A stretch of DNA of 8,574 nucleotides, from NCBI GenBank assembly GCA_036404255.1, contig DASWOP010000232.1, forward strand, positions 1 to 8,574, read 5' to 3'. Source of the DNA: JARLFX01 sp036404255. Its GTDB lineage: Bacteria; Acidobacteriota; Terriglobia; Terriglobales; Acidobacteriaceae. The translations under genes were made by a program, and so were the position numbers. The notes under the pieces were generated by a model, which did not search any database, was not told the origin of the DNA, and worked only from the letters and a program-made list of their open reading frames with translations. Positions 1 through 6,683 of this stretch are shown one piece after another; the stretch's first letter is position 1; each line of letters opens with the position of its first letter.

Positions 1-21
1 CTCACGCGGAGGATGCTATGA
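1..21 (+). CDS. 3' tail of an upstream gene (partial, last codons only)
   Basis: Frame 1 is open from the window edge and ends at a TGA at 19-21, which overlaps the ATG of the small-subunit gene (18-20) as ATGA. The next three junctions of this type downstream are real gene-gene overlaps, so this is probably the end of the preceding hydrogenase-operon gene. In related operons that position is often a NuoL/M/N-like antiporter subunit, but only six sense codons are visible (Leu-Thr-Arg-Arg-Met-Leu) and they identify nothing. The GGAGG at 8-12 within this tail serves as the ribosome binding site for the next gene. Confidence 0.35.
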   Translation, partial: LTRRML

Positions 22-488
22 GTTTCTTCAAACGCTTGATGAACAAGTGCCGCCGCAAGAGTCCGTCGCTGTTTCATCTGAACACGGGCAGTTGCAATGG
101 CTGCGATATTGAACTGATTACCTGTCTATCTCCTCGCTACGATGTGGAGCAGCTCGGAATTCATCTGGAGGGAAGCCCTCGTCACGCGGACATCATCTGC
201 ATCACGGGGCCGGTCACGCGCAATACGCTGGAGGCGGTGAAGGCCACCTATGCGCAGGTCTGCGAACCTAAGGCGGTTGTGGCTCTGGGATCATGCCCAG
301 CATCCTGCAACGTATTTGCCGGCAGCCCGGTGATTGAAGGGCCGCTAAGCAAACATATTCCCGTGGATGTCTTTGTCCCTGGGTGCCCACCACATCCAGA
401 CGCCATCATTGAAGGCATCGCACGCGCAGCCGCAATCCTTGCTGACCGCGAAGTCCGCAAAGAAGAGAAGGGAGCTCCACAGCAATGA
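18..488 (+). CDS. group 4 [NiFe] hydrogenase small subunit (NuoB/HycG/EchC-like)
   Basis: This 156-residue protein is the electron-transferring small subunit of a membrane-bound, complex I-related [NiFe] hydrogenase. It holds the proximal [4Fe-4S] cluster that passes electrons between the ferredoxin-like subunit and the NiFe site. The four expected ligands are visible: C26 and C29 (GSCNGCD), C93 (LGSCPASC) and C123 (VPGCPPHP). The GCPPHPDAIIEGI segment is typical of the NuoB/HycG family. There is no Tat signal peptide and there are no medial or distal cluster motifs. This separates it from uptake-hydrogenase small subunits and fits a cytoplasmic-facing group 4 enzyme. The ATG at 18 has GGAGG five bases upstream and overlaps an upstream stop. 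The gene ends in an ATGA overlap with the NuoH-like gene. NuoB of complex I normally has two adjacent cysteines in the first motif; here they are spaced CxxC, favouring hydrogenase. Confidence 0.95.
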   Translation: MSFFKRLMNKCRRKSPSLFHLNTGSCNGCDIELITCLSPRYDVEQLGIHLEGSPRHADIICITGPVTRNTLEAVKATYAQVCEPKAVVALGSCPASCNVFAGSPVIEGPLSKHIPVDVFVPGCPPHPDAIIEGIARAAAILADREVRKEEKGAPQQ

Positions 489-1396
489 ATGTCTCTGGTT
501 TGATTCCTTTGTTGCTGTTTCCTGGCATCCTGTTTGCGATTCCTGCTGGATGGTTCTATGTCTGGGGCGAGCATAAGTCTATTGCGCTTATGCAGCGCCG
601 CATCGGCCCCCCTATGCTGCAGCCCTTCTACGACTTTGTGAAGCTGCTTGGCAAGCGGACGCCATCGCGGCATGGCATCGATGCCGATCTATTGCGGTTG
701 TGGCCAGCACTCTCGGTGATCTCCATGCTCGGCGCGCTGGCATTGTTACCCGTGTTTCCCAGCGCGCACGGCTTTACCGGGGACGTGGTTCTTCTGGTTG
801 CACTGCTTGAGATACCCTCTATATGTTTCATTCTTGCAGGTTTTACTACCGGCTCGATGTATGGAGAAATTGGTGCGATTCGCGAAGCAGTTCTTAGCTT
901 GGCGAATAATCTGGTCTTCCTGCTTTCGATCGTTACCATTGCGGTCACCGGGCAAACCTTCCGCCTATCAGACGTTGCTGGCTGGTCGTTGAACCCCGGC
1001 CACTGGATCGGCGTATTTGGCATTCTCCTTTGCATCCCTGCCAAGTTGCGGCTCAACCCCTTCTCAACCTCCAGCGCGGAGCAGGAGATCTATTCCGGTC
1101 CGCTGACGGAATATGCGGGTGCGCCATTGGGCCTGTGGAAGTTGGCGCACGGGCTGGAATGGGTGGCGCTCACTGGATTCGTTGCCACGCTTGTCATTCC
1201 TGCCGGTGGCACATGGTGGTTCCGCGTCGCTGCCTTCGTGGTCATTTCGTTCGCGCAGGTGCTATTGCTTTCCATTATCTCTGCGGCTACTGCACGCTTC
1301 ACGTTGCAGAGTGCCATCCGCTTTTACTGGCGATGGGCCGCAATTCTTGCTTTGCTGATCGCTGTATCGGCTGTGTACATGAGGCTTCGCGGATGA
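485..1396 (+). CDS. hydrogenase membrane anchor subunit (NuoH/HycD/EchB-like)
   Basis: This integral membrane protein of 303 residues anchors the hydrogenase peripheral arm and, as in complex I subunit NuoH, probably contributes to ion translocation. About eight hydrophobic helices are visible, near residues 4-26, 75-95, 98-120, 134-157, 172-188, 224-243, 247-270 and 280-299. Family signatures include RRIGPPMLQPFYDFVKL at 38-54 and the charged loop NPFSTSSAEQEIYSGPLTEY at 191-210, whose acidic residues (E199, E201, E209) match the conserved NuoH/HycD loop at the interface with the peripheral subunits. The length matches HycD-type proteins. The ATG overlaps the small-subunit stop (ATGA), with a GGGAG about ten bases upstream. 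The gene overlaps the following ferredoxin gene by ATGA too, so translation of all three is probably coupled. The alternative identity, true NuoH, is disfavoured by the hydrogenase large subunit in the same operon. Confidence 0.95.
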   Translation: MNVSGLIPLLLFPGILFAIPAGWFYVWGEHKSIALMQRRIGPPMLQPFYDFVKLLGKRTPSRHGIDADLLRLWPALSVISMLGALALLPVFPSAHGFTGDVVLLVALLEIPSICFILAGFTTGSMYGEIGAIREAVLSLANNLVFLLSIVTIAVTGQTFRLSDVAGWSLNPGHWIGVFGILLCIPAKLRLNPFSTSSAEQEIYSGPLTEYAGAPLGLWKLAHGLEWVALTGFVATLVIPAGGTWWFRVAAFVVISFAQVLLLSIISAATARFTLQSAIRFYWRWAAILALLIAVSAVYMRLRG

Positions 1397-1908
1397 ATAT
1401 ATTTCGTCTTATCCTTGAGAATCTTCGCCGTGGCACGGTGTCATTTCCCCTGCCACACAAACATGAGTGTACGAGCAGCCGCTATCGTGGACTCATCCAC
1501 AATGATGCAGAGCGATGCATCGGCTGCGGGCTTTGTGCCTATGTCTGCCCTACGGCTGCCATTGAAGTGAAGCGTAGCGGGGAGAACTACAGCTGGAGCT
1601 ACGATCCCGGCAAATGCACCTTCTGCGGTAACTGCATCGAACGCTGCAAGCCGCACACACTTACCATGGAGTCAAAGCTTCCGCCGCTCTACAGCACGCA
1701 AGGCGGGCTAAAGCAGATACTCAACATGGTGCGCAAGCGTCCCGTTCGTCCAGCACCCGCACCGGTGGCAGCAGCAGAGGCTCCCAAGGTTCAGGAGACC
1801 TCCACGGTGCAGCCCGCTCCGGGCAATGAAGTTTCAGCCACGGCTCCGCCTGTGGCGAACACGACCGACCCGGCGAATACGGCGGCCGTTGTGAACACAT
1901 CGAGGTGA
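1393..1908 (+). CDS. 2x[4Fe-4S] ferredoxin subunit of the hydrogenase (NuoI/HycF-like) with Ala/Pro-rich tail
   Basis: This 171-residue polyferredoxin is expected to relay electrons within the hydrogenase complex. Two complete [4Fe-4S] motifs are visible: C42-C45-C48-C52-P, and C75-C78-C81-C85, where lysine follows the last cysteine before the proline. The N-terminal segment (1-40) resembles the NuoI/HycF lead-in that docks onto the membrane subunit. The ATG at 1393 was chosen because it overlaps the previous stop as ATGA and has GAGG eight bases upstream. The reading frame stays open upstream to 1030, but that part lies wholly inside the NuoH-like gene and carries no ferredoxin-like sequence. 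Residues from about 117 to the end are low-complexity and rich in Ala, Pro, Thr, Val and Asn, probably disordered and not needed for cluster binding. Such a tail is unusual for the family. Confidence 0.93.
   Translation: MNIFRLILENLRRGTVSFPLPHKHECTSSRYRGLIHNDAERCIGCGLCAYVCPTAAIEVKRSGENYSWSYDPGKCTFCGNCIERCKPHTLTMESKLPPLYSTQGGLKQILNMVRKRPVRPAPAPVAAAEAPKVQETSTVQPAPGNEVSATAPPVANTTDPANTAAVVNTSR
1902..1905 (+). promoter_or_regulatory. ribosome binding site deciding the NuoC-like start
   Basis: GAGG (extended GAGGTGA, 1902-1908) lies in the last codons of the ferredoxin gene. It is three bases from an ATG at 1909 but nine bases from a second in-frame ATG at 1915, so the second ATG has the normal spacing. 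Confidence 0.5.
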
Positions 1909-1914
1909 ATGCAA

Positions 1915-2337
1915 ATGACAACGCCAGCAGAAGGATTTAAAGCACGGCTCCAGGAGCTTGGTCTGGGTGAAGAGTGGGAGTGGAACAACGGCGCCTGGTG
2001 GGCAAAGCTGGAGAACGCGGACGTACGCGCCAGCGCAACTCAGATGCTCGCGCTCGGCGCACGTTTTGTGGCCATCACCGCTGTCGAGATTGCTGACAAG
2101 GAGATCCGGCTCGATTACCAATGGGACCTCGAAGGTCAGCTTCTGAGCTTTACATCCGCCACCATTACACAGCACATTCCAACTATCGCCGATCTCTCTC
2201 CCGCTGCGGATTGGGTCGAGCGCGAGACGCATGAATATTTTTTGGTTGAATTCGCCGGGCGCGATCATACCCGGCCCCTGATGACCCGCGCAGGTGATCC
2301 ACTTGGCATCAACCTGCACAAGGAGGTTGCACTATGA
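1915..2337 (+). CDS. hydrogenase NuoC-like (30 kDa / EchD-like) subunit
   Basis: This soluble 140-residue protein corresponds to the complex I 30 kDa subunit NuoC, a structural subunit that docks onto the catalytic NuoD-like protein. In E. coli HycE the two are fused; here they are separate genes, as in Ech hydrogenases. The diagnostic stretch is near residues 87-118: HIPTIADLSPAADWVERETH followed by EYFLVEFAGRDH. It matches the NuoC pattern of Ile-Pro-Ser/Thr-Ile, then Trp-x-Glu-Arg-Glu, then Tyr, Phe and Gly-Arg/His. The N-terminal half shows only a generic alpha/beta pattern. The start at 1915 is preferred because of ribosome-binding-site spacing; a start at 1909 would add two residues (Met-Gln). 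It follows the ferredoxin stop directly and ends in an ATGA overlap with the large subunit. Confidence 0.9.
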   Translation: MTTPAEGFKARLQELGLGEEWEWNNGAWWAKLENADVRASATQMLALGARFVAITAVEIADKEIRLDYQWDLEGQLLSFTSATITQHIPTIADLSPAADWVERETHEYFLVEFAGRDHTRPLMTRAGDPLGINLHKEVAL

Positions 2338-3422
2338 GCTACCGCATTCCTATTGGTCCTTATCATCCCGCGCTTGAAGAGCCGTACAAGCTGGAATTGA
2401 TCTGCGACGGAGAAACCGTGCGCGATGCAGTGATGCATGTTGGTTTTAACTTTCGCGGCATTGAGTATCTGGCTGAACGCCGCAATTATATGCAGGGAAT
2501 TACCCTTGTGGAGCGCGTCTGCGGCATCTGCTCAAATGTGCATTCGCTCTCCTTCTGCATGGCCGTGGAGCAGCTCAATGGAACACCGCCGCCGGAGCGT
2601 GCGATGCATATTCGCGTCATCCTCGCCGAGTTGGAGCGCCTCCATTCGCACTTTCTTTGGGCCGGTATCGCGTCCAAGCTGATTGGGTTTAAAACGCTCT
2701 TTATGGTTTGCTTCACGCTGCGCGAGAAGGTGATGGATGCACTCTCAGCGATCTCAGGCAATCGCGTCAACTACGGCATGAACCGCATCGGAGGTGTGAA
2801 TCGCGACATCATCGATCCCCAGGCCGTACTCAACATCCTGGACGAGATGGAGCGAGATATCACCACCAAAGTGATCCCGATCTTCCTGGGAAATCACACG
2901 GTGGAATCACGCTGTAAGGGCGTCGGTATCCTCACCAAGGAAAATGCAATCGCCATGGGCGCAGTTGGTCCGCTGGCCCGCGCCTCGGGAGTAGTACAGG
3001 ACATTCGCAAGTCTGCACCGTATAGCGGCTACGATCGCTTCGAATTCAACGTGCCGGTGGAGACTGCGGGTGATGTTCAGGCGCGTATTGTGGTGCATGC
3101 CCTGGAGATGGTGGAGAGCTGTAAAATCCTTCGCCAGGCCTTGAGCACGTTGCCGGAAGGCCCATTCCACACCGTGATACCGCCTTCTGCGAAATTCAAA
3201 GTTCCGGCAGGAACCGCAATTAGCCGCGTAGAAGCTCCTCGCGGTGAGGTGTTCTACCAGATCATGTCCAACGGAACGGATATTCCCGAGCGCGTCCGTG
3301 TTCGCACGCCAACGTTCATGAATATGGCTACGGTTCGCTTTACGGTATTGGGACAAGAGCTTGCCGATTCTCCGTTGATTCAGGCATCGTGCGATCCGTG
3401 CTACTCCTGTACTGACCGCTGA
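2334..3422 (+). CDS. group 4 [NiFe] hydrogenase catalytic large subunit (NuoD/HycE/EchE-like)
   Basis: This 362-residue catalytic subunit carries out 2H+ + 2e- to H2 or the reverse at a NiFe(CN)2CO centre. Both ligand motifs are intact: RVCGICSNVH (C63, C66) and DPCYSCTDR (C356, C359). Complex I NuoD lacks these four cysteines, so this is a hydrogenase and not a respiratory NADH dehydrogenase. Other family segments are the N-terminal IPIGPYHPALEEP and RGIEYLAERR. The protein stops at the arginine of the second motif. In HycE, that position is where the maturation peptidase HycI cuts off a C-terminal extension, so this protein seems to be made in the mature form. The length suits the NuoD-only type, without the NuoC fusion. 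The start has AGGAGG seven bases upstream and overlaps the NuoC-like stop (ATGA). It is the last gene before a strong terminator. The direction of catalysis and the electron partner (ferredoxin, formate dehydrogenase or CO dehydrogenase) cannot be told from this window. Confidence 0.96.
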   Translation: MSYRIPIGPYHPALEEPYKLELICDGETVRDAVMHVGFNFRGIEYLAERRNYMQGITLVERVCGICSNVHSLSFCMAVEQLNGTPPPERAMHIRVILAELERLHSHFLWAGIASKLIGFKTLFMVCFTLREKVMDALSAISGNRVNYGMNRIGGVNRDIIDPQAVLNILDEMERDITTKVIPIFLGNHTVESRCKGVGILTKENAIAMGAVGPLARASGVVQDIRKSAPYSGYDRFEFNVPVETAGDVQARIVVHALEMVESCKILRQALSTLPEGPFHTVIPPSAKFKVPAGTAISRVEAPRGEVFYQIMSNGTDIPERVRVRTPTFMNMATVRFTVLGQELADSPLIQASCDPCYSCTDR

Positions 3423-3443
3423 CGCGATTTGATGCTTTGCATG

Positions 3444-3480
3444 ACACGCCCTCATGCTGGATGAGGGCGTGTTTTAGTTT
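3444..3480 (+). terminator. rho-independent terminator of the hydrogenase operon
   Basis: A perfect 12-bp inverted repeat, ACACGCCCTCAT (3444-3455) and ATGAGGGCGTGT (3461-3472), encloses a five-base loop (GCTGG). It is followed on the + strand by a T-rich run, TTTTAGTTTT. It begins about 20 bases after the large-subunit stop. No U-tract follows the hairpin in the minus direction, so it is a good terminator for the + operon only, although the hairpin could also slow or protect the convergent transcript that ends here. Confidence 0.9.
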
Positions 3481-4668
3481 TCAGAGATATTGGATGATTG
3501 CCCGCTTCATGTGCTTGCTCTCCAGCAGGTGCGCAATGCGCTTCACGATATTGCGCCGCAGGTCGAGTTCGACCGGGAAGCTGGGATCCTGATGCGCCTC
3601 GTTGATGCTGGTGCCCACTGCAAACTTCACAATATCGCTATCCAGCAGCATCGTCACAAGACGCACGGCCGCATTGGACCGCATGTCTTCGGGAGCGAAT
3701 CCTTCTTCGAGTAGTCGAAGCACTTCGGCCAGAGTCAGTGCGCCTTCTGTCACTAACTCAAATCCTTCCATGCTGGCAGATGGGGGAACCTTCGGATCGC
3801 GTGGCAGGCCCATATCATTTTGGATGGTGCGGTTGAGCAGGCGCGACAGAATATTGGCGGTCGTTCCGCCGCAGATCACTTTGCGCCCCGGCATTTCCAC
3901 CGCCATCCTTGCGAGATCCTGATCGTGAGAACGGCTAAAGGGCGGGCCGGTCAATACCAGGAGCTGGCGGGGGCTGCGGAAGTAAACAACGCCGCAGGTG
4001 ATGTCGTCTTTTGCGGCGTGGTCATCAATCTCCTCCGCTCTCACAACCAGACGGCGTGACAGTTCGCGGGCTGAAATGTATGGATTCTCGCGAATCTGCT
4101 CGCGAGCAAACAGATCTACATTCTCCAGACCCCATCCGAAGGGCGTCCCAAACTCTCCTGTGCCTGCCTGTGTAATGCCATCAGAGAAGAAGATAATGCG
4201 GTCTTCGCGCTGTACGTTGAAGGTGGAATAATTGATGTCTCGATCTTTCCAGCGCTTAGGACGCAGCGCGGTTTTTGTGACGGTCAACTCACCCGATGGT
4301 CGAACCAGCAGAAAGGCAGGGTTGCCATGTTCGATGATGCGAGTCTCTCCTGTAATAGCCATATCAACGACCGTAAAGGTGGAGTAGCTGATTCGTCGCA
4401 CGCTGCAGATGGGCAGCGTATCCATAATAATTTCAGCCGACCTGCAAATGTCCATGGCGCTGGCGGTGAACTTCAGCGCCATGGTTGCCGTCATGGTTGC
4501 AAGCACACTGGCTTTCACGCCACTGCCCAGACCGTCAGAAAGAACAGAGACAATCCTGTCTTCGAGTTTCACCTTCTCTGAAACGAAGACATCGCCTGCG
4601 ATTAGCTGGCCGCTCTTTGCCCTTTGATAGTAGTCCACCTCGATGAAGTTTTCGGCTACGCTAGTCAC
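3481..4668 (-). CDS. SpoIIE/PP2C-family serine/threonine protein phosphatase with extra C-terminal domain
   Basis: This 395-residue protein is probably a metal-dependent phosphoprotein phosphatase. Residues 1-230 form the SpoIIE/PP2C domain, with metal-binding and active-site motifs GD at 25-26, SDGLGSG at 44-50, GNP at 115-117, SDG at 162-164 and KDD at 220-222. Acidic ligands D26, D45, D163 and D222 all appear present. Residues from about 231 to 395 form a second region (with LLVLTGPPFS and VICGGTTA) that I cannot assign to a known fold or function. There is no transmembrane segment or receiver domain, so the protein is likely cytoplasmic. The start is GTG at 4668, overlapping the HydS-like stop as GTGA, with only a weak ribosome binding site; this suggests translational coupling and matched amounts. 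[FeFe] group C sensor hydrogenases are known to be encoded beside phosphatases of this kind. Its phosphoprotein substrate is not encoded here. Confidence 0.92.
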   Translation of the reverse strand: MTSVAENFIEVDYYQRAKSGQLIAGDVFVSEKVKLEDRIVSVLSDGLGSGVKASVLATMTATMALKFTASAMDICRSAEIIMDTLPICSVRRISYSTFTVVDMAITGETRIIEHGNPAFLLVRPSGELTVTKTALRPKRWKDRDINYSTFNVQREDRIIFFSDGITQAGTGEFGTPFGWGLENVDLFAREQIRENPYISARELSRRLVVRAEEIDDHAAKDDITCGVVYFRSPRQLLVLTGPPFSRSHDQDLARMAVEMPGRKVICGGTTANILSRLLNRTIQNDMGLPRDPKVPPSASMEGFELVTEGALTLAEVLRLLEEGFAPEDMRSNAAVRLVTMLLDSDIVKFAVGTSINEAHQDPSFPVELDLRRNIVKRIAHLLESKHMKRAIIQYL

Positions 4669-6386
4669 TTGCCGTCGCCACCATACTCGTCGTCCACTTC
4701 TTCGGGGCTGAAGGAACTCACGATAGAGTTGAGAATCACTTCGGAATCGGCAGCATTCTCGCCGAGCAGAAAAGCGATCTGCTGGACGGTCTTCAGGTTT
4801 TTCTCAATCACGTTCTGCGCCCGCTCAATGATCTGCTCTTTCTGGAAGGTGGGTTCGGTGATGTCCTGAAAGACGCCGCCAATCACGGAATGGGGCTCGA
4901 TGGTGAAGATGCTTGTGTTCAAGATGCTACGCCGGTAGCGGATGTCGTGACCCAGGATGTCTTCACCCGATTCAAGCACGCGGCGAAATAGATTGGCGAA
5001 GGGAATCACTTCGTCCGCAGTCCCATCGCCGTAGTTATCCGGATCGGCAGTGGCAGGGAACAGGCGTCTAAAGTGCGAGTTGCACTCGATGATCTTCAGG
5101 TCTTCGCCGACGATGACTACTGCCGATGGCATCCGCTGAAGGAGTGCGTTGGCTTTTTTCTGGGCGAGCTTGCGGGTGTATGTGGCGCACATCATGCGCT
5201 CTGCATTGCCAGAAATCAGAGCGTTGGCAAAGCTTCGGCAGGATTCATATCCGCAGCCGCCGCAGTTCAGTTCATCCTCAATAGAGTATTTGCCAACAGT
5301 ACGCAACGCATCGAGCAACTGTAGTTCGCTGTACTCTGCGCGGCTTACGGGCGCAGCGGTATAGTCCTGTGCAATTTCAAGCGTGACCGCACGCGGAAGT
5401 CCCTCTGCAGGCCTGGCATAGCGGACGACGTCGTAGCGTCGCCGCGCTACCAAAGTATTCGGCGCGGCTTTCGGGCCATTGATGCAGGACCCTGCACATG
5501 CGGTCAACTCAAAGAAGATGTTGTGCTCGGGTTTCCAGTCAGCAATATCTTTCAATGCCTGCACTACATTCGGAATTCCGGAAAAAGACATGAACTGAAA
5601 ATTGCCCAGATCCTGTCCGCCGGTGAGGCCCGGCCCCATTCCGCCTTCGATGGGATAGAAGGCGCCCTCCTGCGCAGCTTCCGGCTCAAAGCGATCGGCC
5701 GGCGTATCGACTGTCTTCATGAGTTGGATATTTTCTGCGGTCAGCCAACGGTCCAAATCTTCAAAGGTAAGTACTACATCCAAAAGCTCAGGATGCTCTT
5801 CAGCTTCCTTCTTCTTCGCAATACAGGGCCCAATAAAGACGATCGCGATGTCGTTGCCGTAGTGGGCGCGTAACATCTTGCAATGCGTCAGCAGGGGCGA
5901 CAGCAGGTTGGAAATATTAGGCTGGCACTCAGGATGATATTTGCTGATGAGATCGACAACGACAGGGCAAGCCGAGGAGATCCATATTTTTTTTGAGTCG
6001 CTGCGCATCAGAGCATTGATGCTGGCTGAGACCTGCTGCGCGCCCAGTGCGGTCTCCGATACGGCAAAAAATCCCAGCTTCTTCAGCGCATGAATCAGCT
6101 GTTGCGGCCGCACACCGGGTAGCTGTGCCACAAACGATGGTGCAATCGAGGCAATCACTCTGCGCCCGCTCGCCAGAAGCGCCTGGGCACTTGGCAGATC
6201 GTTTCGTACCTGCTTTGCGTTGCTGGGGCAGGCGAGGACGCAGTTGCCACACATGATGCAAACTTCTGGTACCACCTGGGCGTACGTGTCCTGCACGCGA
6301 ATTGCTTTTACGGGACATTCGCGGATGCACTTATGGCAGTCCTGACACTCGCGCTTTACGGTGTAGATGAGATTAAGTCGTTCCAT
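4665..6386 (-). CDS. hydS: HydS-like [FeFe]-hydrogenase/PAS sensor protein (group C type)
   Basis: This 573-residue protein is probably an H2 or redox sensor and not a bulk hydrogenase. In order, it shows: two [4Fe-4S] ferredoxin motifs (C14-C17-C20-C24 and C43-C46-C49-C53); an [FeFe]-hydrogenase H-cluster domain, about 75-345; a further Fe-S motif, CxxCx4Cx16C (C375, C378, C383, C400); a PAS domain, about 412-510; then a helical, probably coiled-coil stretch and an acidic tail. H-cluster motifs are SSACP (C140), GPCIAKKKE (C188, K191) and ELTACAGSC (C297, C301), so all four cubane/bridging cysteines are kept. Alanine A139 sits where catalytic enzymes have the proton-transfer cysteine, and glycine precedes Pro-Cys in the second motif where methionine is usual. 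This architecture and the alanine match group C (HydS) proteins. It overlaps the upstream ferredoxin gene by 14 bases and the downstream phosphatase by GTGA; a G-rich stretch precedes the ATG. Whether the binuclear iron site is assembled depends on HydEFG, not seen here. Confidence 0.9.
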   Translation of the reverse strand: MERLNLIYTVKRECQDCHKCIRECPVKAIRVQDTYAQVVPEVCIMCGNCVLACPSNAKQVRNDLPSAQALLASGRRVIASIAPSFVAQLPGVRPQQLIHALKKLGFFAVSETALGAQQVSASINALMRSDSKKIWISSACPVVVDLISKYHPECQPNISNLLSPLLTHCKMLRAHYGNDIAIVFIGPCIAKKKEAEEHPELLDVVLTFEDLDRWLTAENIQLMKTVDTPADRFEPEAAQEGAFYPIEGGMGPGLTGGQDLGNFQFMSFSGIPNVVQALKDIADWKPEHNIFFELTACAGSCINGPKAAPNTLVARRRYDVVRYARPAEGLPRAVTLEIAQDYTAAPVSRAEYSELQLLDALRTVGKYSIEDELNCGGCGYESCRSFANALISGNAERMMCATYTRKLAQKKANALLQRMPSAVVIVGEDLKIIECNSHFRRLFPATADPDNYGDGTADEVIPFANLFRRVLESGEDILGHDIRYRRSILNTSIFTIEPHSVIGGVFQDITEPTFQKEQIIERAQNVIEKNLKTVQQIAFLLGENAADSEVILNSIVSSFSPEEVDDEYGGDGK

Positions 6387-6675
6387 GATGCCCCCCGCAC
6401 GGGCCGTCCCGTTGCTCCAGAAGCTCGCGCAGGCGTGCAGCGGTAACGCAGTGATGCAGCTTGCCAGCGATCATGAGGTTGGGGCCATCTTTGCAGCGGT
6501 CCTCGCAGAGGCTACCCGTCAGGCGAAGGGAAGTGTTGGAGCCGGGGCGCTGCACATAGTTCTTCAGGATGGCAAGATTCTCGGCGTTTCCGCGCGCGAA
6601 GCACGAGCTTCCGAGGCAAACTACAATCTCGACTAGGTCAGTATCTGCTTGCGCGTGGATTGGCTTGGATGCCAT
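6373..6675 (-). CDS. NuoE-like [2Fe-2S] thioredoxin-fold ferredoxin
   Basis: This small protein of 100 residues binds one [2Fe-2S] cluster in the manner of NuoE/HydC-type and thioredoxin-like ferredoxins. The ligand motif is visible as CLGSSC (C20, C25) and LCEDRCKDGPN (C57, C61), giving the CxxxxC...CxxxC spacing. In NADH-linked hydrogenases and complex I such a domain works with the NuoF flavoprotein. No NuoF-like gene is present in the window, so here it may pass electrons to or from the HydS-like sensor that directly follows. The start ATG at 6675 was chosen because GAGG lies eight bases upstream. A longer reading from GTG at 6708 would overlap rex by 23 bases, has no ribosome binding site and adds residues with no resemblance to the family. 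The C-terminus runs 14 bases into the HydS-like gene. The last dozen residues (CGGHHGTT end) are Gly/His-rich. Confidence 0.9.
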   Translation of the reverse strand: MASKPIHAQADTDLVEIVVCLGSSCFARGNAENLAILKNYVQRPGSNTSLRLTGSLCEDRCKDGPNLMIAGKLHHCVTAARLRELLEQRDGPCGGHHGTT

Positions 6676-6683
6676 TCGTACAA

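Noticed and set aside
248..673. Minus-strand open frame of about 140 codons across the small-subunit/NuoH-like junction
   Set aside because: It lies opposite two clearly identified genes, shows no domain and is rich in Arg/Gln/His as expected of an antisense shadow.
1030..1392. In-frame upstream extension of the ferredoxin gene
   Set aside because: It is entirely inside the NuoH-like coding sequence and has no family resemblance; the ATG at 1393 has the overlap and ribosome binding site expected.
1834..2319. Minus-strand open frame of about 160 codons
   Set aside because: It is opposite the ferredoxin tail and the NuoC-like gene, has no recognisable motif and no ribosome binding site.
2334..3422. 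Respiratory complex I (nuoBHICD) as the identity of the + strand operon
   Set aside because: The large subunit has both CxxC pairs for the NiFe site, and the small subunit has CxxC spacing, so this is a hydrogenase.
2907..3455. Minus-strand open frame of about 180 codons beneath the large subunit
   Set aside because: It runs opposite the well-supported catalytic subunit and through the terminator hairpin; composition is typical of a shadow frame.
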